Source of the DNA: Clostridium sp. OM02-18AC
Lineage (GTDB): Bacteria > Bacillota > Clostridia > Lachnospirales > Lachnospiraceae
Reading direction: 5' to 3'
Length of the DNA stretch: 64,000 bases
NCBI RefSeq assembly: GCF_003481825.1
Contig: NZ_QULW01000008.1
Span: 82,789-146,788, forward strand
Shown here: piece by piece, positions 50,776 to 58,222 of the stretch
Numbering within the stretch: position 1 is the stretch's first letter
Layout: each line of letters opens with the position of its first letter
The notes under the pieces: generated by a model
Seen by the model: the letters and a program-made list of their open reading frames with translations, nothing else
What the model was told of the DNA's origin: nothing
Database searches by the model: none
Program-made: the position numbers and the translations under genes

Positions 50776-51894
50776 ATGAAAAAAGGATTAGCAGTATTCA
50801 CAGCTACGGCAATGGCATTTGCACTGACTGCCTGCGGCGGATCAGGAAATCAGACGGCATCTACAACGGCGGCGGAATCAAAAACGGCTGACAGCAGTGC
50901 AGCAGCGCCGGCAACAAATGAAGATGTACTTGCAGCAGACGTAAATCTGGACAATCCGTCCACCCAGGGAAGTGAAGTTACGTTATCACTGAACCATGTA
51001 GGATCTACAACACATCCGTATCAGTATGGCGTTGGAAAATTCGCACAGCTTGCAAACGCTTATACAGATGGAGCTGTCGGAGTTACCATTTATCCGGCAT
51101 CCCAGATCGCATCTGGTGCGAAAGCAGTTGAAGCAGTTCAGCTTGGCACGTTGGATATGTGTCTGGAATCTACCATGGCTCTGGAAAACTTTGTTCCGGA
51201 AATCGGAGTTTTAAACCTTCCGTTTATTTTCTCGGATAAGAATGAGGCATATACCGTTCTGGATGGAGATTATGGTGAAGAACTGAAACAGTATGCGGAA
51301 AGCCAGGGATTCAAAGTCCTTTGCTGGATGGATAATGGTTTCCGCGATATTTCTAACAACGTTCGCCCAATCACTTCTCCGGACGACATGAAAGGCTTGA
51401 AGATGAGAACTCCTGAGAGTTCGGTATTTATTGATACCTTTGAACAACTTGGTGCAACCGCTACAGCAATGGCAACATCGGAACTGTTTTCAGCAATGCA
51501 GCTTGGCACGGTTGACGGTCAGGAAAATGCAACCAGCACATTCGTAAATAACAAATATTACGAAGTGAATAAGTATTATTCGATTACCCATCACATCTAC
51601 ACAGCAGAGCCGCTTATTATCAGCCTGGATAAATGGAATTCTTTGTCAGATGATCAGAAAACTGCAATTCAGAAAGCTGCAGATGAGGCATGCGCATATC
51701 AGCGTGAGGTCAGTGATTCCCAGGCAGCAGATCTGCTCCAGCAGGTTAAGGACAATGGCTGCGAAGTGAATGAGCTTACTCTGGAAGCAACCGAAGCGTT
51801 CAAACAGGCAGTAGAACCGATTTATACAAAGTATGAAGCAAATTACGGGGAACTGATTCAGAAAGTACGCGATGCTGTAGCAGCAGTGAAGTAG
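50776..51894 (+). CDS. TRAP transporter solute-binding protein
   Basis: 372-residue extracytoplasmic receptor of a tripartite (TRAP) carboxylate transporter, a lipoprotein: signal peptide with lipobox FALTAC and Cys20. A Ser/Ala/Thr-rich linker (about 25-60) precedes the DctP fold (HPYQYGVGKFAQLANAYTD, SPDDMKGLKMRTPESSVF with the substrate-binding Arg, LGTVDGQENATSTFVNNKYY). It delivers organic acids to the DctQM membrane part. The start at 50776 is 8-9 bases after AAAGGAGA. First gene of the dct-ttd operon. Substrate unknown, probably a small di- or tricarboxylate. Confidence 0.93.
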   Translation: MKKGLAVFTATAMAFALTACGGSGNQTASTTAAESKTADSSAAAPATNEDVLAADVNLDNPSTQGSEVTLSLNHVGSTTHPYQYGVGKFAQLANAYTDGAVGVTIYPASQIASGAKAVEAVQLGTLDMCLESTMALENFVPEIGVLNLPFIFSDKNEAYTVLDGDYGEELKQYAESQGFKVLCWMDNGFRDISNNVRPITSPDDMKGLKMRTPESSVFIDTFEQLGATATAMATSELFSAMQLGTVDGQENATSTFVNNKYYEVNKYYSITHHIYTAEPLIISLDKWNSLSDDQKTAIQKAADEACAYQREVSDSQAADLLQQVKDNGCEVNELTLEATEAFKQAVEPIYTKYEANYGELIQKVRDAVAAVK

Positions 51895-51972
51895 TTTTAT
51901 CTGCAACATGTAGGAATGGAAAAAGGCTGGAAGCCGGAAACAGCTTCCAGATTACGAAAGGAAGAAAAATAC

Positions 51973-52470
51973 ATGCAGAAAATATTCGAAAGTTTTTTTG
52001 CGGCAGTTGATAAAGTGTTTTTCGGGCTCTCGGCACTGGTTCTTGCAGGAATGACGGTTCTCATTACGGTTCAGGTTATCTGTCGTTTTATCCTGCATGC
52101 ACCGCTTGCATGGTCTGAGGAGGCTGCCCGCTTTGGTTTCATATGGATGACGTTTTTTGCCGGATATGTTGGTGCGAGATCCTCACAGCATATCAGCGTG
52201 GAACTGGTACAGAATCTCTTCCCGGCAGGTGTGAAAAAGGGGATGAAAAGTATCAGTGCTGTTATCGCAGGAGGCTTTTTCCTCATGGTAGCATACTATC
52301 TGGTTTCTCTGTGGGGAAAACTCTCTACACAGACATCCGCGGCACTGAGAGTCCCAATGAGTTATGTGTATCTTGGAATGCTGGTAGGATGCTTTTTCAT
52401 GGGTTTGTCTTACCTGTATGATGCAGTAAAAATTCTCCTTTGGGAGAACAGAAAGGAGGAAAACAAATGA
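51973..52470 (+). CDS. TRAP transporter small permease (DctQ-like)
   Basis: 165-residue four-helix membrane subunit. Helices: KVFFGLSALVLAGMTVLITV, ARFGFIWMTFFAGYVGA, ISAVIAGGFFLMVAYYLVSL, YVYLGMLVGCFFMGLSYLYD. The family phrase RFILHAPLAWSEEAARFGFI is present. It bridges the receptor and the large permease. The start at 51973 follows AGGAAG; the frame opens earlier (51916) without a binding site. The stop overlaps the dctM start (ATGA). Confidence 0.92.
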   Translation: MQKIFESFFAAVDKVFFGLSALVLAGMTVLITVQVICRFILHAPLAWSEEAARFGFIWMTFFAGYVGARSSQHISVELVQNLFPAGVKKGMKSISAVIAGGFFLMVAYYLVSLWGKLSTQTSAALRVPMSYVYLGMLVGCFFMGLSYLYDAVKILLWENRKEENK

Positions 52471-53738
52471 TTGCTTTGTTATTCCTGGGATTTTTCTTCC
52501 TGATGTTTCTGGGTGTGCCGATTGCAGCAGCGCTCGGAGTTGCAGCGGTGGTTGTAGTAGCCACCTGTATGAATGCTTCTCTTGTTGTATCAGCCCAGAC
52601 CATGTTCACCGGCATCAATTCATTCCCACTTATGGCTATTCCGTTTTTCATCCTAGCTGGTAACCTGATGGGAGAAGGCGGAATCTCCAAACGACTGGTA
52701 AATTTTGTAAACCTGTTTCTTGGATCTTTCCGGGGCGGTCTTGCAATCGTAGCAATTGCAGCTTCCATGTTCTTTGCAGCAATTTCCGGTTCCTGCCCGG
52801 CAACGACAGCAGCAATCGGCGGCATCATGGTTCCGGAAATGGAAAAGAATGGTTATGGAAGAGATTTTTCAGCAGCCTGTGTTTCGGCAGCTGGTACGGT
52901 TGGACAGGTTATTCCGCCGTCCATCCCAATGGTTACCTACTGTGTTCTTGCTAACACTTCCATCAGTACACTGTTCCTCTGTGGTGTAGGACCTGGTATC
53001 CTGATGGGAATCAGCATGATGGTCGTTTCTTTCTGGTATGCAAAGAAAAATAATGTTCCGCTTGTTCGGGTAGACCGAAGTGTTGGAAACATTATGGCAA
53101 TTTTAAAAGACAGTATCTGGGCACTGATCATGCCGGTTATCATTCTGGGTGGTATTTATTCTGGTATCTTTACGGCAACAGAGGCCGGAGCTGTGGCTTG
53201 TGTATACGGACTGATCGTTGGAATGTTTATCTACAAAGATTTAAAAGTAAAGGATATTCCGAAAGTCCTCACCAAATCTGCTGTAGGTGCATCCGTGATC
53301 ATGCTGATCATGGCAACCGTAGGTACATTCAGTTATGTGCTGACTATGGGACAGATTCCACAGAAAATTGCAAACTTCATGCTGGGACTTACTACAAACA
53401 AATACATTTTACTGTTCCTTTTAAACATCATTGTCCTGATTGCAGGATGTTTCCTGAATTCTAGTGCAGCAATCGCACTGCTCACGCCAATTCTGCTTCC
53501 AGTGCTGACAGCAGTTGGTGTAAGCCCGTATCTGGTAGGAATTATCTTCATTGTAAACATGGGTATTGGTATGATTACTCCACCAGTGGGAAACTGCCTG
53601 TATGTTGGATGTAATATAGCGAATATCAAATTTGAAACGATTGTAAAAGCGGTAACCCCATTCCTGATCGGAGAGATTATAGTACTGTTTTTAGTTACAT
53701 ATCTTCCGTTCATCAGCCTGGGAATTGCCGGAGTATAA
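52467..53738 (+). CDS. TRAP transporter large permease (DctM-like)
   Basis: 423-residue large membrane subunit with about twelve helices that carries out Na+-driven transport. Family hallmarks: FLMFLGVPIAAALGVAAVV, FAAISGSCPATTAAIGGIMV, GTVGQVIPPSIPMVTYCVLA and GMITPPVGNCLYVGCNIAN. The start (ATG 52467) overlaps the dctQ stop, with AAAGGAGG upstream. Third gene of the operon; ttdA follows after 28 bases. High-affinity uptake of an organic acid at the expense of a Na+ gradient. Confidence 0.95.
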   Translation: MIALLFLGFFFLMFLGVPIAAALGVAAVVVVATCMNASLVVSAQTMFTGINSFPLMAIPFFILAGNLMGEGGISKRLVNFVNLFLGSFRGGLAIVAIAASMFFAAISGSCPATTAAIGGIMVPEMEKNGYGRDFSAACVSAAGTVGQVIPPSIPMVTYCVLANTSISTLFLCGVGPGILMGISMMVVSFWYAKKNNVPLVRVDRSVGNIMAILKDSIWALIMPVIILGGIYSGIFTATEAGAVACVYGLIVGMFIYKDLKVKDIPKVLTKSAVGASVIMLIMATVGTFSYVLTMGQIPQKIANFMLGLTTNKYILLFLLNIIVLIAGCFLNSSAAIALLTPILLPVLTAVGVSPYLVGIIFIVNMGIGMITPPVGNCLYVGCNIANIKFETIVKAVTPFLIGEIIVLFLVTYLPFISLGIAGV

Positions 53739-53766
53739 AAGAAAAAATCCATAGGAGGAGATGTAT

Positions 53767-54666
53767 ATGAATAACAATGAGGCACGTGAACAGTTAGCTG
53801 TCACAATGGAAAAATTCATCGGGCTTGCTTGCAAGCGCCTGCCAGATGATGTGCTCGAACGGCTTAAGGAATGCCGGGAAAACGAGACATCCGAAATCCA
53901 GAAAGCAATTTATGACACGTATTTTGACAACCTGAAAAAAGCGGAAGAATTAAACCGTCCTTGTTGCCAGGATACCGGTCTTCTGCATTTCTACATTGAC
54001 TGCGGATCCGAATTCCCTTACATGGGCATCGTGGAAGAGGCACTGAGAAAGGCTACTGCGAAAGCTACATTTAGTTCTCCGCTTCGTCAGAACACGGTAG
54101 ATTATTTCTATGAGAGAAACACAAACAATAATACCGGTGAACGGATGCCGTGGATCCATTGGGATATTATTCCGGGAAACAGTGATCTGAAGATCTGCAC
54201 TTATTTTGCAGGTGGTGGTTGCTGTCTTCCGGGATGTGCAAAGGTGTTTAAACCAAGTGATGGCTATGCAGCAATTGTGAAATATGTGTTTGATGCGGTA
54301 ACGGATCTGGGATTAAATGCATGTCCGCCGCTTGTAGTCGGTGTTGGTCTTGGACATAATATGGAAAATGCAGCTGTTCTTTCGAAAAAAGCTTATCTGC
54401 GTGAGATCGGTACCCATCATCCGCATCCAAAGGGAGCAAAGCTGGAGAAGGATCTGATGGAGGCATTAAACAGCGTAGGAATTGGCGCACAGGGTCTGCG
54501 AGGAAAACAGGCTGCCATGGCTGTACATGTAGAGTCTTCTGCACGCCATACAGCTACGATCGCAGTTGGCGTGAATGTAGCTTGCTATGCTCACCGCCGT
54601 GGTGTCATTACATTTGATAAAGACTTAAACTACACACTGGAATCTTATAAGGGGGTAACGCTGTAA
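53767..54666 (+). CDS. ttdA: L(+)-tartrate dehydratase-type / class I hydro-lyase alpha subunit
   Basis: 299-residue [4Fe-4S] hydro-lyase subunit, very similar in layout to E. coli TtdA (303 residues): LNRPCCQDTGLLHFYIDCGS, ERMPWIHWDIIPGNSDLKI, YFAGGGCCLPGCAKVFKPSD, ARHTATIAVGVNVACYAHRR. It forms the alpha half of an iron-sulfur dehydratase that adds or removes water from 2-hydroxydicarboxylates (tartrate, malate/fumarate, citramalate/mesaconate are precedents). The start at 53767 lies 6 bases after GGAGGAG. The stop overlaps the ttdB start by one base. The gene symbol reflects family resemblance, not proven substrate. Confidence 0.88.
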   Translation: MNNNEAREQLAVTMEKFIGLACKRLPDDVLERLKECRENETSEIQKAIYDTYFDNLKKAEELNRPCCQDTGLLHFYIDCGSEFPYMGIVEEALRKATAKATFSSPLRQNTVDYFYERNTNNNTGERMPWIHWDIIPGNSDLKICTYFAGGGCCLPGCAKVFKPSDGYAAIVKYVFDAVTDLGLNACPPLVVGVGLGHNMENAAVLSKKAYLREIGTHHPHPKGAKLEKDLMEALNSVGIGAQGLRGKQAAMAVHVESSARHTATIAVGVNVACYAHRRGVITFDKDLNYTLESYKGVTL

Positions 54667-55346
54667 TGTTAAAAATCGAAAATGGAAAGAAAATTTTAGT
54701 AACTCCTGTTTCAGCGGAAGACATTAAAGATCTCCGTGTGGGTGATATTGTATATCTGTCCGGAACACTGACAACCGGACGTGACGATGTTCACCGCCGT
54801 GTACTTTGTGAAGGATTAAAGAGTCCTTATGATTACCGGGATGGAGCTATTTTCCATGCAGGTCCGATTATTCGCGAGGAACCAGGCAAAAATACCATGA
54901 TTTCTGTTGGTCCGACTTCTTCTATTCGTATGGAAGCTTATGAGAAGGACTTTATTAAAGAAACAGGTGTCCGTGTAATCATCGGAAAGGGCGGCATGGG
55001 ACCGTTGACTAGTGAAGGATGTAAGGAATACAAAGCAATTCACTGTGTATTTGTTGGTGGATGTGCAGTTTCTGCAGCCTGCCATGTAAACGAAATTAAA
55101 AATGTTTATTGGAGAGACCTCGGCATGCCAGAGGCAGAGTGGGAACTGGATGTTACCGAATTTGGACCGCTCATCGTTTCAATTGATACAGAAGGCAACA
55201 ATATGTTTGTAGAGAACAAAGCATATTTTGCTTCCAGAAAAGAAGAGTGTGAGGCTCCGGTTATTGATAGCGTAAAAGATTATTTACTGATCGAAGAAGA
55301 TGCTCCTGCAGTATATGATCCGAACATCTATGTTGTAGAGGATTAA
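54666..55346 (+). CDS. ttdB: L(+)-tartrate dehydratase-type / class I hydro-lyase beta subunit
   Basis: 226-residue partner of TtdA, similar to E. coli TtdB: TPVSAEDIKDLRVGDIVYLS, CHRR-equivalent DDVHRRVLCEGLKSPYD, AIFHAGPIIREEPGK, SVGPTSSIRMEAYEKDFI, GKGGMGPLTSEGCKEYKA, FGPLIVSIDTEGNNMFVE. It binds the substrate's second carboxylate and completes the active site. It has about 25 extra residues at the C-terminus compared with E. coli. It is coupled to ttdA (TAATG overlap). Confidence 0.88.
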   Translation: MLKIENGKKILVTPVSAEDIKDLRVGDIVYLSGTLTTGRDDVHRRVLCEGLKSPYDYRDGAIFHAGPIIREEPGKNTMISVGPTSSIRMEAYEKDFIKETGVRVIIGKGGMGPLTSEGCKEYKAIHCVFVGGCAVSAACHVNEIKNVYWRDLGMPEAEWELDVTEFGPLIVSIDTEGNNMFVENKAYFASRKEECEAPVIDSVKDYLLIEEDAPAVYDPNIYVVED

Positions 55347-55367
55347 ACATTCGCGAACAATTAGAAA

Positions 55368-56249
55368 ATGAGAGAATTTAGAGGAATCTTCCCATATCTT
55401 GTTTCCCCCGTAACAGAAGATGGGAAAATCAAAGAGACGGTTTTACGAAAATTGATTGAGGATTTGATCTGCAGTGGCGTTCATGGTATCGTAGTGCTTG
55501 GAAGTACTGGTGAGTTTTTCTACCTGGATGCAGAGCAGAAAAAAAGAATTGTGAAGATAGCGGTTGATCAGGCGGGCGGACGTGTCCCGGTGATTGCCGG
55601 TGTGGCTGCAGGATCTGTTTATGATGCGGTGAAACAGGCACAACGCTATGAACAAATGCATGTGGATGGAATCCTTGCGATACTGAATGTGTATTTCCCT
55701 TTAGACCAGCAGTCTATTTGCCATTATTTTTCAGAAATTGCAGATTCGGTAGAAATCGAAACCGTGATTTATAATAATCCAAGATTTACCGGCTTTGAGA
55801 TCAGCACAGATACCTTGCTTGATCTGGCGAAACATAACAATATCAATTATTATAAAGATGCATCCCCAAACACTGGCCGCCTTTTAGAGTTACATGAGGC
55901 AGTCGGAGATCAGTTAAAGATATTCAGTGCGTCAGCACATGTACCGGAGTTTGTTATGATGCTTGGCGGAGTCGGATGGATGGCAGGTCCTGCCTGTGTG
56001 ATTCCGAAACAGAGTGTACGGTTGTATGAACTTTGTAGGGAAAAACGCTGGGATGAGGCGATGGAAATGCAGCGGAAACTTTGGAAATTGAACAGCATAT
56101 TCCAAAAGTATGGCCCATCGGCCAGCATAAAAGGTGCGTTAAATCTTCAGGGATACGATGTAGGAAATCCGATTAAGCCGTGCAAGTGTTTACCGGAACA
56201 AGGAGTAAAAGAACTTACAGCAGTTTTAGAAGAATTAAAGAATGTCTGA
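55368..56249 (+). CDS. DHDPS/N-acetylneuraminate lyase family aldolase
   Basis: 293-residue class I aldolase of the DapA superfamily. The pyruvate-binding motif is LGSTGEFFYLD (about 44-54), the catalytic Tyr is in VIYNNPRFTGF (Tyr135), and the Schiff-base Lys163 is in YYKDASPN. It is not typical DapA: the second-substrate residues differ by eye, and the gene lies at the end of a carboxylate-uptake operon, so it probably cleaves or forms a 4-hydroxy-2-oxoacid (pyruvate plus an aldehyde or oxoacid). The ribosome binding site upstream is weak (GAACAATTAG). Product use is inferred from the neighbours. Confidence 0.85.
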   Translation: MREFRGIFPYLVSPVTEDGKIKETVLRKLIEDLICSGVHGIVVLGSTGEFFYLDAEQKKRIVKIAVDQAGGRVPVIAGVAAGSVYDAVKQAQRYEQMHVDGILAILNVYFPLDQQSICHYFSEIADSVEIETVIYNNPRFTGFEISTDTLLDLAKHNNINYYKDASPNTGRLLELHEAVGDQLKIFSASAHVPEFVMMLGGVGWMAGPACVIPKQSVRLYELCREKRWDEAMEMQRKLWKLNSIFQKYGPSASIKGALNLQGYDVGNPIKPCKCLPEQGVKELTAVLEELKNV

Positions 56250-56300
56250 TCGCTTGCCTGTTTCCAGAAACAAAAAATAATCACACAAATCACAAGAAAA

Positions 56301-56354
56301 TTGCATTGTTTTCAAATGCTTTCCCATATATAATATATGGGAAAGCATTTTTTT
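56301..56354 (+). terminator. Terminator hairpin sharing sequence with the galE promoter
   Basis: A 17-bp perfect stem (AAATGCTTTCCCATATA, 56314-56330, with its complement to 56350) is followed by TTTT, ending the dct-ttd-aldolase operon. A -10 TATAAT (56329-56334) lies in the loop, with TTGTTT (56306-56311) 17 bases upstream, so galE may start from inside the hairpin. Confidence 0.7.
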
Positions 56355-56383
56355 GCATATCCAACCAAAGGAGGGGTATTATT

Positions 56384-57409
56384 ATGTCTACCATTTTAGT
56401 GACAGGCGGTGCCGGTTATATTGGAAGCCACACCTGCGTGGAACTTTTAAATGCCGGTTATGATGTTGTAGTCGTGGACAATCTGTGCAATTCCTGCAGA
56501 GAGTCTTTAAAACGTGTGGAGGAGATTACCGGTAAGAAATTAACTTTTTACGAAGTGGATCTGCTGGATGAACCGGCACTGGATTCCGTATTCCAGAATG
56601 AAAACATTGATGCAGTCATTCATTTTGCAGGTTTAAAGGCAGTCGGGGAGTCTGTATATAAGCCGCTGGAATATTATCATAACAATATCACCGGAACTCT
56701 GATTTTATGTGATGTGATGCGCCGCCATGGCTGCAAGAGCATCGTGTTCAGTTCTTCCGCGACGGTTTATGGCAATCCGGCTTTTGTGCCGATCACAGAG
56801 GAATGTCCAAAGGGCGAGATCACCAATCCTTATGGACGGACCAAGGGCATGCTGGAGCAGATCTTAACAGATCTCCACACTGCAGATCCGGACTGGAAGG
56901 TCATGCTGCTTCGTTACTTTAATCCGATCGGTGCCCATAAGTCCGGTCGTATCGGTGAAAATCCGAAGGGAATCCCGAATAATCTGCTTCCGTATATTAC
57001 CCAGGTAGCAGTCGGCAAGCTGGTATGTCTTGGCGTATTTGGCAATGATTATGACACACCGGATGGAACCTGTGTCCGCGACTATATCCATGTAGTGGAT
57101 CTGGCAGATGGTCATGTAAAAGCACTGGACAAGCTGGCAAAAGAAAAAGGCGGTGTCTGGATCTACAATCTGGGAACCGGTGTTGGTTACAGCGTTCTCG
57201 ATGTGATCAATGCGTTCGAGGAAGCAAACAACTTAAAGATCAACTACGTATTCAAAGAGCGCCGCGCAGGCGATGTTCCGCAGTGCTATGCAGATTCTTC
57301 CAAAGCAGAGCGTGAACTTGGCTGGAAAGCGAAATATGGCATCCGGGAGATGTGTGAAGATTCCTGGAGATGGCAGAAAAATAATCCGAATGGATACGAA
57401 GAAAAATAA
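56384..57409 (+). CDS. galE: UDP-glucose 4-epimerase
   Basis: 341-residue SDR-family enzyme that interconverts UDP-glucose and UDP-galactose. The NAD motif is LVTGGAGYIGSHTCVELL, the catalytic Tyr/Lys are in NPYGRTKGMLEQI (YxxxK), with SSSATVYGNP and DYIHVVDLADGHVKAL. The start at 56384 is 7 bases after GGAGGGG; the frame extends upstream to 56180 without function. It stands alone between the organic-acid island and a minus-strand gene. Supplies UDP-galactose for wall glycans or galactose use. Confidence 0.95.
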   Translation: MSTILVTGGAGYIGSHTCVELLNAGYDVVVVDNLCNSCRESLKRVEEITGKKLTFYEVDLLDEPALDSVFQNENIDAVIHFAGLKAVGESVYKPLEYYHNNITGTLILCDVMRRHGCKSIVFSSSATVYGNPAFVPITEECPKGEITNPYGRTKGMLEQILTDLHTADPDWKVMLLRYFNPIGAHKSGRIGENPKGIPNNLLPYITQVAVGKLVCLGVFGNDYDTPDGTCVRDYIHVVDLADGHVKALDKLAKEKGGVWIYNLGTGVGYSVLDVINAFEEANNLKINYVFKERRAGDVPQCYADSSKAERELGWKAKYGIREMCEDSWRWQKNNPNGYEEK

Positions 57410-57488
57410 AGAAAAACCGATTGCTTCACGTTGCATGTGAGCGTCGGAAAATTCGGACCAAAGAAAATTTCAAAACAATATATGGAAT

Positions 57489-57518
57489 GAAAAACGAGGA
57501 GACCGTCAGGTCTCCTCG
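57489..57518 (-). terminator. Intrinsic terminator of the DUF4364 gene
   Basis: On the minus strand CGAGGAGACC-TGAC-GGTCTCCTCG is followed by TTTTTC. The left arm overlaps the last codons of the gene. Confidence 0.85.
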
Positions 57519-58036
57519 TCGCTCATTAAAGACTTCATAATAAAGGAATAGATTTCCTTGCTTTTCTGTTCCCACCGGGCGCTCATGGCAGCGGCCTGGT
57601 CGCGGTCCGGAACAGACAGGTTCAGCTCAATGAGCGGAGAACGTCCTTCCCGGACTTCACAGTGGACGATATAGTCCTGGCTGGTAGACTTGTAATAATC
57701 GGAAACAAGACTGACTTCGTTGCGCAGCCGCAGGCGGTTTTCCTTCAGATAGGTATCCATATCCTCTATGATCGCAGGGGAAATACTGCTTTCAAAAAAA
57801 TGAAGGGTTTCTTCCCCCTCTTTGGTGATTTCATAGCGTGTGGTACTGTGTGTGGATTCGGCATGGATCAGACCGGAATCCTTTAGTTCGCCAAGAGCCT
57901 GCTGGAGTGTGAAATAGCTCGCATATTCATGCTGCAGAAAAAAATCGGTCAGCTGCGCATTGGTCAGCGGAAAGTTTACTTTTTTGAGCATGTACAGGTT
58001 CATGAGTTTATATAACGTCATCGGTTCAGACAACAT
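57506..58036 (-). CDS. DUF4364 family protein
   Basis: 176-residue protein of the DUF4364 family, widespread in Clostridia and of unproven function. The N-terminal half looks like a winged helix (LYKLMNLYMLKKVNFPLT, NAQLTDFFLQHEYASYFTLQ, LGELKDSGLIHAESTHST) as in PadR/ArsR-like DNA-binding proteins. The C-terminal half (IVHCEVREGRSPLIELNLSV) is beta-rich. Divergently placed from the DUF5717 operon with a 186-base spacer, so it could regulate it; this is inference from position. A good terminator overlaps its stop. Confidence 0.85.
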   Translation of the reverse strand: MLSEPMTLYKLMNLYMLKKVNFPLTNAQLTDFFLQHEYASYFTLQQALGELKDSGLIHAESTHSTTRYEITKEGEETLHFFESSISPAIIEDMDTYLKENRLRLRNEVSLVSDYYKSTSQDYIVHCEVREGRSPLIELNLSVPDRDQAAAMSARWEQKSKEIYSFIMKSLMSDEET

Positions 58037-58222
58037 AGAAAAGTGCCTCTTTCATCTAACAATTTTCTTAATCATACCAATTTAAATCTTTTAAATCAAG
58101 TGGAATTATGTTAAACTAGTGCCATATATGACTGAAACTGCTGTTTGACAGCAGAATAAATAGAGTTTCCCATATCTATGCAGTATGTTAAATGGAAGTG
58201 GGAAAATGTGACAGGGGATACT

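Noticed and set aside
45193..56249. Treating the region as an integrated mobile element
   Set aside because: No integrase, transposase, att-type direct repeats or tRNA boundary was found; only composition and regulation set it apart.
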